Shown here piece by piece: positions 45,201-56,084 of a stretch of 64,000 nt of DNA (positions are counted from its first letter, which is position 1; every line of letters begins with the position of its first letter). Source of the DNA: Rhododendron vialii (lineage: Eukaryota; Streptophyta; Magnoliopsida; Ericales; Ericaceae). The translations under genes were made by a program, and so were the position numbers. The stretch spans positions 6,614,001-6,678,000 of the forward strand of contig NC_080569.1 of the NCBI RefSeq assembly GCF_030253575.1, in the 5' to 3' direction. The notes beneath the pieces were generated by a model, which was given only the letters and a program-made list of their open reading frames with translations, was not told the origin of the DNA and ran no database searches.

Positions 45201-47615
45201 TTCAATTATTCTTCCTGAAAATATGCCTCCTCTCCCCTCCCCTCCAAAAAGATTGAAAAGACAAGAAAAAGACAGAATTTTTTGAGATCTATCTGTGCTT
45301 TGATATCATGTTAGAATTGGCTCCCTCGTTGAAGGGATTCTCTCGGTCTTGGAAGCATCCACGTCAGTATGAGCTTGTAATGGTTTCTTTAGGATGGCTC
45401 ATTTTTTCAACATTCATGATTCACTTCTCTTCGCTGATCTGTGTCCTGTTTTCCTAATCAGCAAAGGGAAATTTCATAATCATGAAACATGTACCATGAA
45501 ATGGACAATACTGAAAAAGAGAAGCATTGAGAGAGCTTCGAAGAGTACAATGACTCTCCTGGTGTTGCTGCCTGCTTGAACTTAACTTACCCCTCAAGCC
45601 TCACAGATATTAACAAAGTAAAAATAACAGGCAAAAAAGCTCTGACCAGGTGCCACTTGTAAACAATTAACCGGAACAAGAAACTCAATCAAAAGACGCC
45701 GAAAGATAACAAATGTTTTCGGTCTTTTGCAATCTCCCACTGTTGTTGGTTTGATTTTATGTCTCTCAGTTACCAATGGATTTTATGTGCACCAGCAATT
45801 TTGTTTCTTTTGGGCTTTAAGTTAGTTTATTGTATTAAATTTGAGCATATAACTTTAGGCAATGTCGATTCCCCCCCCCCCCCCCCCCCCCCCTCTCTCA
45901 TTTTCTTGGTTAAGCTATGCATCAATGCAGTTACAAGTTCATATTATGACGTCTACTTAAAATGATGTGCAGTCGAAATGTCCAGCTCTCACTTTCCATC
46001 CTACTTTTGGGTGTTGGGATTGCAACCGTGACTGATCTGCAGCTCAATGTCCTGGGAAGTGTCTTGTCTTTGCTTGCAGTTATCACGACCTGCATAGCTC
46101 AGATTGTATCCTCAGCTGCGTTATTGTTTTTGCCTGTTTCCTTTCTTATACCTGTGCCAAGGTTCATTTGAAGCAATTTTACAATTATATCCGACGTGAA
46201 AAAAAGAGAGAGAAGAAGATTGCATTTCATAGGTTTTGAAGATTGCATTTCATAGGTTCATTTGAAAAAAGAAGAAGATTGCATTTGAAGATTGCATTTC
46301 ATAGGTTTATTTCCAAGGTTCATTTGAAGATTGCATTTCATAGGTTAGGCACCTTTCATGATTTGTACTGCATCATTAAAATTTAGCCTGCTGTTTTAAG
46401 ACCTTAATCGGCTACTTCTAGATGACCAATACCATCCAGAAGAAGTTCAAAGTTTCTTCAACCCAACTCTTGTACCAATCTTGCCCCTATCAGGCAATCA
46501 CTTTATTTGTCACTGGCCCATTTGTAGATGGGCTTTTGACAGATAAGAATGTCTTCTCTTTCCATTATACCCCTTTAGTGCTGGTAAGAATTTAAAGACT
46601 GATCCCCTCCCAGTTGCTCTCTTCAAACTTATTCTCAAAATGTTACTTTCGCTCATATTTTCTTCATTGCAGGGCTTCATTGTCCTATCCTGTCTCATAT
46701 CAGTCTCTGTGAACTTCAGTACCTTTCTGGTAATAGGAAAGACATCTCCAGTCACCTATCAGGTCCTGGGACATCTTAAAACATGCCTAGTTTTGGGATT
46801 CGGCTATGTTCTTCTCCGTGACCCGTTCAGCTGGCGTAACATTCTTGGAATCCTCATTGCTGTGGTTGGGATGGTACTCTATTCGTATTGCTGTTCGCTT
46901 GAGAGCCAGCAAAAGGCCAGTGAAGCAGCAGCACAACTGATGCCGGTACTTTCACATTCTACCCTTTTACCCTATCGTGTATTCTCGTAATTCACGTAAT
47001 GAGGACGTCTGTTAGATAAGCTCAATTGCTTGGGTATGTAAGATCTCTTCACCAAATAACTCAAGTTATATGCAAAGTTTCATCGCGGTGTCAGAGTCAC
47101 CCAGTCTAAACTTAAACCAAACCAAGTCCCAATCAATTGGTGTCAGCTAATATTCAAAATATCATTTATGTCATAAGGATCTAACAAGATTAGCCCCCAC
47201 CTCGCAACGGCAAACCCGAGAGAGAATGTGCAGTGATAGACCTAAAAAGGTTCTAAGAGGCTATATGTCACAAACCCAAAATGAGCTTCCACATCAGGGC
47301 AGATGTTTGATAATACCATGTTTCTTGGGTATGGAATTACTTGACCTAGCATTTGTGGAAATTTCTTTTCTTTGAAATCCCAACTGTCTTGTCATCCTAC
47401 TTGGTTTCTTTACTTGACCTTGCATTTGTTATTCATCTTTACCTTTTTGTCTTGTCATACCTCTTGGTTTGTAATGGTAAGATATTACTCTAATCCTCTT
47501 CTCTTTTGAACCATTCAAGGCAAAGGAAAGCGAATTTGTTCCCCTGATTGCCGAGGAAACTGGAGCTAGCATCTTAACTCCGGGCGTCGCTTCAAACAAG
47601 GATCTGCACGCATGA
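42237..47615 (+). CDS. UDP-xylose transporter (NST-KT/TPT family), 345 residues, 7 coding exons
   Basis: Coding exons 42237-42357, 43444-43628, 44072-44139, 45973-46105, 46422-46583, 46673-46945 and 47520-47615 join in phase to 345 residues, the usual length. The protein opens with a short cytosolic stretch and Leu-Gly-Thr-Ile-Gly-Ala-Leu-Ser-Leu-Ser-Val, then about ten hydrophobic helices, including Thr-Ser-Trp-His-Leu-Leu-Val-Thr and the conserved Met-Thr-Lys-Leu-Ala-Ile-Ile-Pro. The Lys-Thr-Ser-Pro-Val-Thr-Tyr-Gln-Val-Leu-Gly-His block is typical of KT-type nucleotide-sugar transporters. It matches, by recall, Arabidopsis UXT1-3, which carry UDP-xylose across Golgi or ER membranes for xylan and xyloglucan synthesis. 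The third intron starts with GC instead of GT (44140-44141). Confidence 0.95.
45871..45893 (+). repeat. Poly(C) run, 23 nt
   Basis: Uninterrupted C run in intron 3 of the UDP-xylose transporter gene, about 80 bp before the exon 4 start. Confidence 0.95.
46205..46346 (+). repeat. Tandem repeat around GAAGATTGCATTTCATAGGT in intron 4 of the transporter
   Basis: Four near-perfect copies of GAAGATTGCATTTCATAGGT plus one shortened copy, separated by variants of TCATTTGAA. It lies between exons 4 and 5 and stays clear of both splice sites. Confidence 0.85.
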
Positions 47616-47981
47616 AGCTTCCTCAATCTTTATTGATTAATTTACCCCCAGTTGAAGACATTGATAGACAAAACTGTTTACAGGCGATGAAGATGTCGCT
47701 GCTAGATATCTACATGTATAACACAGCACAGAGTTGGGCTTTTTTAGGAGAGAAACTGTTTTTGGTTGTTTGCCAAAGTTGAAGGAAACGACTCTCGTTA
47801 TACTAGCAGTTTTGGATATTACGTTTGTAAGAGTAAAGGTCTGCCAACATATGTTTACTGCCGATAAGTTATTATTGTGGACGGTTACACAGTCTCATTT
47901 TTTAAAGAATGGGATACGTAGACATACAGTCTTGAAAATTAACTTCTATCCAGTCCAGAGATGGTGACAGGTTGAAGCCTG

Positions 47982-48027
<46 letters not shown>
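47982..48027. repeat. (CT)n microsatellite
   Basis: Uninterrupted CT repeat downstream of the transporter gene. Confidence 0.95.
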
Positions 48028-48030
<3 letters not shown>

Positions 48031-48102
48031 CGTGCCGGTTCACACACAGGGACTATTACGGTTTAGCTGCCTGACCATATGAAATGAAGATTGATATCTC
48101 AA

Positions 48103-48245
48103 AACCCAGTTGGCCCGTTGGTTGGGCACTTGTACTCCAATTCTAGGGATTGGAGTTCTTTTGTTATTGATTGGATTCGAGTTCAACCATCCTTAACAAC
48201 GACTAACACTTTTTTCCCTTCCAAAAAAATCAAAAACAAAGAGAC
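48103..48245 (+). mobile_element. tRNA-derived SINE
   Basis: Head with box A-like TTGGCCCGTTGG and, about 65 bp on, box B-like GGATTCGAGTTC, followed by a body and an A-rich end. No clear target duplication, so it is probably older than the SINE at 2370. Confidence 0.6.
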
Positions 48246-48380
48246 AAATGAACTTTCTGGCTTGATTCCTCATATGAGAGTACGAGACAACTTTGTCCCA
48301 CCCTACCCTAGAACAAATTCATTTTGTCACTAAAAATAATCAAGGAATATATGTTACACGATTCACTTATCCCATCATGC

Positions 48381-48584
48381 CAAAAAAGCAATGTTTTAAA
48401 ATTGCTAGGCGCTAGTTGGGAGGGAAAGGGGCGCCTAGGCACTGACTAGTCGGCCGCCTAGCGCCTGGGCGGGGTCTAAGCGTTCGACTAGTCGGCAGTC
48501 TAATCTAAACGTCGAACCACCACCTAGCGCCTAGGCGGGGACTAATCGGCCTAGGCGGCCACCTTTTAGAACACTGCTAAAAAT
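48381..48584. mobile_element. hAT-like MITE, GC-rich
   Basis: The body (48389-48576) starts CAATGTTTTAAAAT and ends in the inverse TTTTAGAACACTG. The flanking 8-mers (CAAAAAAG and CTAAAAAT) agree at most positions and may be a decayed target duplication. The inside repeats CGCCTAGGCG-type palindromes. Confidence 0.65.
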
Positions 48585-49234
48585 AGTACATATACTCCTT
48601 GATGATATCAACACCTAGTTAATCTAGATTTCATATTTCAATGTAGCTTCATTATTTGTGTTGTTGATCTTTTGTAAACTGGTTAATCATCAATTGAATT
48701 TCTTTCTCTTTCAAAAAATATTCCCAAGAAACAAAGTACCGTTGTTGACGCAAGGAGCAAAAGAGTGAACAATGTCTGTCGCATACAAACCTTTTAGTGT
48801 TGAGATACACGCGGTGGGTTGCAATATTGTTGTTCTTTAATATGTTTCTTGCTCTTTCACCAAATAAATATTTTTTAATGCAAATCCAGAATCGTCCGGT
48901 ACATATTTTGTGAAATCCACGTGCATCGGACAGTTCTAAACACATCTCTATCTGAATTTGTCCACCAAAGTATGGAAAAGGGTAAACCCAAAAATGATGA
49001 ACTGATTTGAGATATGGATGTGTTTACAACAGACAAATTGAGATAGAGATGTATTTGTTTCTCTAGTAAAAAATACTTAAATACGGAGTAAACTGGTTTG
49101 TTAAGGAACGGGAAAAGGGTAAAAGCCAAAAAAGGAAAGCTCAGATGCGCAGCAATTTTCGTCCAAGAATCAGACGGCAGTGATAGACCCAACCATCACA
49201 GAGGGCGCACAAATATCATCACAGCTCTCAAAGT
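48585..49234. other. Intergenic, no gene recognised
   Basis: AT-rich; two overlapping minus-strand frames (48652-48945 and 48875-49192) have no recognisable domains or splice logic. Confidence 0.4.
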
Positions 49235-49305
49235 TGCACCAGCCGGGAATCGAACCCGGGTCTGTACCGTGGCAGGGTACTATTCTACCACTAGACCACT
49301 GGTGC
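49235..49305 (-). tRNA. tRNA-Gly (anticodon GCC)
   Basis: The minus strand gives a 71 nt cloverleaf: acceptor stem GCACCAG pairing with CTGGTGC, D-arm with GTCTAGTGGTAGAAT (box A), anticodon stem-loop with GCC in CCTGCCACGG, and T-arm CCCGGGTTCGAATCCCGG (box B) followed by the A discriminator. A CAA-rich stretch lies just upstream on the minus strand, as is usual for plant tRNA genes. No intron. All stems pair, so it looks functional. Confidence 0.97.
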
Positions 49306-50844
49306 TTGTTGTTAACAGGAGACTAAATTTTTTTATTTATACTGTTATTCGTATTCATAATCTACTAGTAGTACCATGTTTCAAACGTTGGTGAGTGATC
49401 TAGTGACGAGTTAATCAAACAATACATATTGACAATTAGCTTTTTGACAACAATACATGTCAATTGAAAAATTTGCGACTTAATGCACATGAGTTATGAA
49501 TAGTAGCACTTACGAAGATTGTCAATTAACTGAATTAAGTGATTTGTAAAAATACAGAAGAAAGCAAAAACAGTATCTCTCCAAAATGTTTGTAATTAAC
49601 AATCTTTCATTTGTAAAAAAGGTCGTATCGGTAATAGGAAATAACGAAGACAAAATAGGAAACCATTATCAAGGAAAATAAAGGAAATATGAATCCTACA
49701 TGCTCACCTTTCTTTTTTTCCTTTTTTTTTTTGGTAGTGACATACTCACCTATCTAATGATAAAAGAAGGGTAGCCATAATGCCACGAGTGTTTTTTTAT
49801 GCTGCCACGACTGTTTTGTACAATCTGACAATTATACCCATTTTCTTGGAAAAAATATTCCATGCTTTTCATGCTCTTGAAACTGAACCGATCTCTCATC
49901 TCTCTCTAGTACTGTAGTACATTTCTTCGGCCTTCCTCACCTTCTCACACCTCACATTGTCCTCTGCCTCCCTCGAAGTTTCCACCTCGTATTTTCATCT
50001 CTTTCTTCTCTAGCTTTGGGTTCTTCTCTAGCTTTGGGTTCCAGCGACGACCTCCATTGCCAATAATTAATCGACGGGAACAACCATCGTCGAGAATGGA
50101 AATTATGAAACTGTGTTCATGCTCCTCATTCTCTGTGGTTTCCATACTTCCCCTGTTTTCCATGGAGCCCAAAATCTTCACGTTCACTGACTTTGAAATT
50201 GTCTTGCTATTTCAACTGCACCCTTTAAAAAGGCCACCTGTTCAACCAAAAAAACTACACCCTTCGAAATAAGTAATACCCTTGGGATCAATGTATCGCG
50301 CCATTGGAGCTTTGATTCACATGAAATATCGGCCGAGCAAATTTACGACGAACCTTTAATTGCTACCATGAAACAGACTATCAGATGCTCATGTGATTTT
50401 AGTCGTCGATTTGAGGCGGGTTAGGATTACGATTGCTGGTTCGAAAAAATTCAAAACTTCGAAGGATGGAAATCGGTTAAAAGGAAGTGGTCTTCGCCGT
50501 TAGGTGATCCATCTTTGCCATTGGAAATGGTGAAGACGAGGGAGAGAAAAAAGTGGATTTTGGCCTTAGGAAAGTGCCTAGGAGAGAAAATGTCTGTAGA
50601 ATTCTGTGTGTGATTGTGCACCTTCGCATGCGGATAAAATTGTCTAATGGTACAAAATGTCGTGGCAGGAGCAAAATCTATCGTGGCCTCATCACTTGCC
50701 ATAATTTTTTATAATAGGAAAGAAGAAGACTTAAATTCCATATCGAAATCTTTCTTTCTTATCTAGTTTTTCTTTCTCAAGATTGAAAAAAAAAAACAAA
50801 AACATTAGAGGTAGAGATGAGTAGATTAGTAGAATCATGAGTTA
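49306..50844. other. Intergenic, no gene recognised
   Basis: The region 49900-50270 has a CT-rich, leader-like look with a direct repeat CTTCTCTAGCTTTGGGTT (twice, about 50006-50040), but I could not join any frames into a recognisable protein. It might be the relic of a gene's 5' end. Confidence 0.4.
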
Positions 50845-52060
50845 AATGGAGCAATGTGTGTGCCCACAGACCACGAGGAGGGTGGGCGTCTTGGTTTTAA
50901 ATCTTTAAGGGCTTGTTCGCTTAAGAGTTTTGAATTTTGGATTCTAATAATTATATCATATTTCTCTCCAATCATTATTCTCATTTTTTTCTTTTACCTC
51001 TCCTCAATCATTACTCTTATTTCCAATCGTTGCTCTATTTCTTTCTACACTTATTATCTACAAATCCAAAATCTAAAAACGAACGGGACCTAAGGGTGTG
51101 GCATAGGGCTGCCTTGTCTAAGCTGCTTTGGGCCATTGGTAGCAAAACAGACGCTCTTTGGATCAGATGGATCCATACTTACTTGATCAAAAACCAGTGT
51201 GTGTGGTCTATGAACATTCCTTCTACTGCTTTATGGACAATTAGGAAGATCTTTAATCTGCGACAAAAGGTTCAGGTTTGGGTTAAAAGTTAGAACTGTT
51301 GTGAGTAATGGTTTGAACACTTTCACCCTCTTGGCCCTCTTAAGGCTTGGTTTGGAGATAGATTAGATTACAATTGACTTAGATCTCACTCATCTAAGGT
51401 GGCTTCTATCATCCGAGATAATGCTTGGCATTGGGATAGAACTAGAAACCCTATTGTCAGATCACGAGGACTCGGTTCTTTGGACTTTAACTGCAACTGG
51501 CCAATTCTCCATTAAATTTGCTTGGCAGGGCCTGAGAAGTCATTCCCCCGAGGTTTTTTGGGTGCAATCCGGTTTGGTTTCGACGTGTAGATCCTAGATG
51601 GTCTGTTATTGGATGGTTGGCTATCTTAGCAAGGTTATCTGCAAAAGACAGAATGCATATGTGGGGGATCATTGATAATGCTGATTGTGTCCTACGCTCT
51701 GGGGGTACTATGGAGAATCACTCTAACTTATTCTTTTCATGCCCTTTCTCTTCCCTAGTCTGAGCATATGCTCACCAAGAACAATATTACCAAATCACTT
51801 GGAAATCTGATGTAGGAGTGGACTGGTTGTGAGTCTTATGACATAATATGAAGGGTAATGGATTTTATTTTTACAGTCCTTGTGCGAACTGTCTCTAGTT
51901 GCTATCATTTATGACCAATGGAAGGGGAGAAATCCAGAATCTTTCAGCATAAGATGGTAAATGTGGATGAAGTGATGAAGAGAATAGTTACATATATGAG
52001 ATTCTGTATCGGTTCTTAGAGAAGAGTGAAGTGTACAACTGCAAATTATCAGTTGTGTTT
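50845..52060 (+). mobile_element. LINE ORF2 fragment, split by a MITE
   Basis: Frames on the plus strand encode LINE reverse-transcriptase tail motifs. Before the MITE: Pro-Thr-Asp-His-Glu-Glu-Gly-Gly then Leu-Gly-Phe-Lys-Ser-Leu. After it: Arg-Val-Trp-His-Arg-Ala-Ala-Leu-Ser-Lys-Leu-Leu-Trp-Ala-Ile, and Trp-Ile-Arg-Trp-Ile-His. Decayed Asp-Ser-Val-Leu-Trp and zf-RVT-like pieces (Asn-His-Ser-Asn-Leu-Phe-Phe-Ser-Cys-Pro-Phe) follow near 51480-51760. Several stops and frame changes are present. It is 5'-truncated and inactive. Confidence 0.85.
50906..51093. mobile_element. Tourist-like (PIF/Harbinger) MITE inside the LINE
   Basis: Body 50909-51090, with ends GGGCTTGTTCG and CGAACGGGACC (imperfect inverse), flanked by TAA on both sides. 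Taking out the body and one TAA leaves Lys-Ser-Leu-Arg-Val-Trp-His in one frame, the normal LINE sequence, so the insertion borders are exact. Confidence 0.85.
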
Positions 52061-52259
52061 GGCATGGCAAATCTCTCTTGAACTAATTCATACCGGAGGT
52101 ATATAATTCGTTATTGTAACAATCAAATCCTAATTCACCCAAGATTACGAACATTCCAAATATAACCTACTTCAGATCAGCTCCGAATGATTAAACTTCA
52201 AAAAAAATAAAAGTATGAAAAACTTTACAGATGGTGAGTTGGAGAGGAGAGGGCACCAA

Positions 52260-52599
52260 AAAAGTAAGGGCGCAGCTATTCGCAGCCCTTTATTTTCTCC
52301 CATAATCCATTATATTTCGGTAAATGGTTGTTGAAAATCATAAATAACATTTCGGTAAATTGCTGTTGAAAATAATATTATATTTCGGTAACTACATGTC
52401 GAAAATATGTTCAACTTTCAGTAAACAACTGCCGAACATACATTTTTGGTAAATATTTGTTGAAAAAAATATTATATTTCGGTAATTGGATGCTGAAAAT
52501 ATATCTCAATTTCGATAACAAACTGTCGAGTATAATTGAAAATTTTTAACGGGCTATGGGAGAAAATAGAGGGCTGCGAATAGCAGCGCCCAAAAGTAA
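52260..52599. mobile_element. MITE with 37 bp inverted ends, 8 bp target duplications and internal repeats
   Basis: Body 52268-52591 (324 bp). The left end GGGCGCAGCTATTCGCAGCC and the following TTTTCTCCCATA pair with the right end with only about two mismatches over 37 bp. Both flanks carry AAAAGTAA (52260-52267, 52592-52599). The inside holds about six imperfect copies of a unit with TATTTCGGTAA and GTTGAAAAT. The 8 bp duplication suggests hAT. Confidence 0.85.
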
Positions 52600-52989
52600 T
52601 TGGAGCTCACACTTAAATCGCATTCCAAAGACGCAAGTTTGGTTCCTGTCATTTTGAAAATGGCGTCGTCGCAAAGCAGTTGAAAGCTCTCATCTTGGGT
52701 AGTGGATCAGCGGGTACCCATGCACGAATAAACTTGTGTTTCAGAAATACGAGTTTTTATTAATCCAAACGCCATTGTTAAGCAAAAGTTTGCAGCTAAG
52801 TAAAAAAATTCCCCGTCCATAAGCAAAAATTCGCGGCCACAGTTGACGTTTTCACATCGTGTTTCAGAAATGTGAGTTCCCATTAACCCAAATGATGTCG
52901 TTGCAAAAGTTGGCGGCCAAGAGCAAAAGTTTGCTGTCACAAGCCTTATGTGTTATTGTTTATGTTTCTACACTTATAGGAAGAACTCC

Positions 52990-53560
52990 ATTATTGAAAG
53001 CATGATTATCGTTCGCGAATCTTGTGTATTTACATGCATCTTGGCTGCAACGAATTACACGTGGCCGCGTGGAATTATAACTGGCCGCAAATTATTGAAA
53101 GCGTGATTACTATTCGTGAATCTCGTGTGTTTATCGCTTCTTGGACGCGACAAATTATACCTGACCGCTAATAATTTCACTTGGCCGCGTGTAATTACAA
53201 TTGTCCGCCAATTATTAAAAGCGTGATTACCATTTGCGAATTTCATATGTTTAGATGCGCCTCGGCCGCAACAAACTACACATGGACGCGTGGAATTACA
53301 ATTGGCCGCAAATTTATTAAAAGCGTGATTAAAATTCGAGAATTTCATGTGTTTACTTGTGCCTTGGCCGCGACAAACTACACTTGGCCACGTGTAATTA
53401 CAACTGGCCGCCAATTATTGAAAGCGTGATGAACATTCGCGATTCTCATATGTTTACATGCACCTTGGCCTCGATTAACTACAATTGGCCGCCTATAATT
53501 ACAACTGGCCGCTTGGAACTGCAACTGGCCGCTTATAATAGAATATAAGCGTGGCTCTGT
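52990..53560 (+). repeat. Tandem array, unit about 100-118 bp, built on AATTAC...TGGCCGC
   Basis: The block ATTATTGAAAGCGTGATTA, or close variants, recurs at about 52993, 53091, 53209, 53312 and 53412. Between these stand two or three shorter subunits reading AATTACAACTGGCCGC-like. Looser related sequence (GCGGCCA, AAAAGTTTGC) extends left to about 52650. The array ends about 100 bp before the ATG of the GT47-like exon. Confidence 0.85.
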
Positions 53561-53661
53561 TTTACGCTTTCCGAATAACGCGGTAACGAGCCACACAGTG
53601 TTTCTGTTTCAAATAGGAAGATCTCCATCGCTTTTTTCTCTCTCTCTCTCTCTCTCCAAGA

Positions 53662-54114
53662 ATGGCCAGAAAACATTCCCCCTCCATAACACCCCGCACC
53701 AGATCTCGACTCCTCCTTTTCCTCCTCTCTCTCCTCTTCAACACCATCTCCTTCTTTACATCTCCTTCCGATTCCCTCCCGCTCCGTTCCTCCCCAAACT
53801 CTAACCCCAGCGCCGACTACTCCTTCGTCGCCTCCCTCGAGAAATTCCTTGCCCAAAAACCTCGCGCTCTATTGGATGACGCCGTGGCTTCAGAGGGCGA
53901 ACAAGGCGTGAAGAAGCTGGACGATATCAATATGATTTGGAAAACAGAGACCGAAAGGCTCTACGGCGACCCGTTTTTTCCTCCCCTTAGGGTTTACGTT
54001 TACGAGATGCTGAAGAAGTTCACGTACGATCTGCTGACGTTGTTTCGGAATAGGTACAGAGAGACGTCGAATCTCACTTTGAATGGTAGCCCTGTGCACC
54101 GTCTGATCGAACAG
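53662..54114 (+). CDS. GT47 exostosin-like glycosyltransferase, first exon only
   Basis: The frame from the ATG at 53662 encodes 151 residues with a basic start, a membrane anchor at about 14-32, a Ser/Pro-rich stem and then Tyr-Gly-Asp-Pro-Phe-Phe-Pro-Pro-Leu-Arg-Val-Tyr-Val-Tyr-Glu-Met, the start of the exostosin domain (type II Golgi protein). The frame ends Val-His-Arg-Leu-Ile-Glu-Gln, where related genes have an exon border. The bases that follow are GC (CAG/GCATGT), not GT. I could not find the expected next exon (a His-Ser-x-Asp-Tyr-Trp-Leu-Trp-type sequence) anywhere up to 56.6 kb, where another gene begins. So this is probably a captured or truncated gene fragment, though a very long intron cannot be excluded. 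Plant GT47 enzymes make pectin, xylan or xyloglucan side chains. Confidence 0.7.
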
Positions 54115-54780
54115 GCATGTGTGCTTTTGTCCCTTTATTCCCAATTTCTGTACCTAATTTCGCTTGCATGTTTGATTCCGGAAATCTTGCATGTTTAAAT
54201 TTTTGCATTGACTGGCGGGACGTTTTTATGTGCTGGAGATACATGCATTGATGGACTCTCGATTTGGTTGGCTCTAGGGTTTTCTTTGAATTTTGTTTCT
54301 ATACATCTTATTTGCCGATTTGCATGTCTTTGTTATGCTAATTTCTTTGGGTTGGATGTATATATCTGTGATTTCCGTTTGGAATTTGTCTTTGAATAAA
54401 CTTTGTATTTTTTCTGGTTGTTTTCCGGTGTTCTTTGCAAAGGGTGCAATCTAAATGTTACTTGCCAGAATGCATAAATTCTCAGCTGGCTCAATGATAG
54501 AGTTTACATAAGCTATCCTCAATTTCCCACAATCCCATTGATTTGTATTTTGTGCCTTTCTGATAGGTGACTGCACGCCTCTATTTTGATTAAGGTAGGA
54601 GGAACTACAGACAATCTTGAATAAAGTTGTGCAAAGTTTGCTACTTGAGCCTTACCCATCAGATTGATAATTGCTCAGAAGGCTGGTATGATATTTCAAC
54701 TGGATTAAAATAACTGTGTGTTTTGGCATTTTATAAACTAGTTTTTGTTAATCTCTTCCTATCTATTGCAGCCTTGTGTT
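54115..54780. other. Intron-like sequence after the GT47 exon
   Basis: T-rich sequence without coding blocks, in the style of a plant intron. No exostosin-domain exon seen. Confidence 0.5.
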
Positions 54781-55908
54781 AGCTAGAACAAAGGAGTATT
54801 GTTCAATGTCCAGTATTCCATGGAAAGATCAGAGTAAGTTCGTAAATTCATTTTCTGATTCACATAGTACATTATGACATATCCAGAGAAGAGAGCAAAA
54901 AAAAAAAAAACTTTTCAAAAAAATATCAAAAGAAGAGCTGCAGCTTAAAATGTGTACATCACATCGCATAAAGGGACAGCCTCTACGATTACGCCCATCC
55001 AAGATGAAATTTATGTTGTTTTAGTTGTGGACTCTTCTATTTCTTTTACATTTCTGCTGTGGGCCATTTCCCTCTGAATCTTTGTATTTTTACTATCATC
55101 AGGACAAAAAAGTGAAGAAGTTGTTTCTACCACTTGCTGCTGCTCCTCTTCCTGTTGGAGTAATTACCCAAGATATGCAACATGTCAATATGGCTCCAAG
55201 AATTCTTTCGGAAGGTAACCAGCTCTGTTAACCCACACATTTGTTTTAAACATTTTACTAAGTTGGGTTAGTGGCTAGAGTATGTCTATTGGTACTACCA
55301 TACTGCAATGGATGAATGGTATGGATGAATGGTATGACCTGGACAGATGTGGTCATTTTTTTGTGTATTCGTGGACTTGACTGAATTAAAAGAGCTTAAT
55401 TGCATTTTGCTAATTTGTGAGATATAAGAGATTAGGAAATAGTATGATAATTGAAATAATTTGGCTAGATAAATACATGGTTTCATCACAATAAGAAGCC
55501 ACTATCCTTTGTATTTGGTTTCTAAGGTATCCATACTACTTTAGAGTGTTCCCTGAGAAAAGATAGTGAAGAGAAGGGTGAAGCACCAGTCTTGTTCAGG
55601 TGATCGAAGGAGTGGTTCTACTCAAAAAGCATTTTTAGGGTTGTAAAAGTTTTATCGTATTTCTTTTTTATGCTTGGGCCATCTATCTACCTTGCTTAGT
55701 CTATGTTTTGGAGATTAACTCTTTCCGACTGTTCGATATGTTTTTATACTATTGAGCTCATGATAACAGTGAATTTAAATCTTTTTTTTTCTTCTCTTCA
55801 TTGCTATGCCAGTATGCCCAAATTGGTACCTTGGCCAATCAAAAACTTGCTAAAGAGGAGCTATTAGAATACAATGAAGATGGACTTTTGTTTGTGAAAA
55901 AGACTTGA
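54781..55908 (+). other. Exon-like segments of an unrecognised gene or gene fragment
   Basis: Three segments have coding-like composition and splice borders. One is 54778-54833, ending A/GTAAGT. Another is 55103-55215, after TCATCAG and before GTAACC, reading Asp-Lys-Lys-Val-Lys-Lys-Leu-Phe-Leu-Pro-Leu-Ala-Ala-Ala-Pro-Leu-Pro. The third is about 55814-55906, reading Tyr-Ala-Gln-Ile-Gly-Thr-Leu-Ala-Asn-Gln-Lys and ending in a stop. Their phases do not join directly, and I do not recognise the protein. They may be a decayed or captured gene. Confidence 0.35.
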
Positions 55909-56084
55909 TCATAGTTCCTGCTTGTTTTAGCTTTGATTGAAACTTGTACAATCCACCGAGGTGGAGTCCTTGGAGCATTAATTCTTGGTATGGGAGATTA
56001 CGGTCTTATCCTTTCAAAAATGAAAAGTGCGGGTTTTAATATAACTTGTAATATTCAAGTTTTTCTGTTTTGTATTGGTATAGG

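Noticed and set aside
48652-49192. Two minus-strand frames of about 100 codons
   Set aside because: No conserved motifs, AT-rich composition, no plausible splice structure.
49098-49394. 98-codon frame spanning the tRNA
   Set aside because: It runs through the tRNA-Gly gene antisense to it and has no protein similarity.
53055-53596. Open frames on both strands with repeating peptides
   Set aside because: The frames follow the period of the tandem array; no start, promoter or domain evidence.
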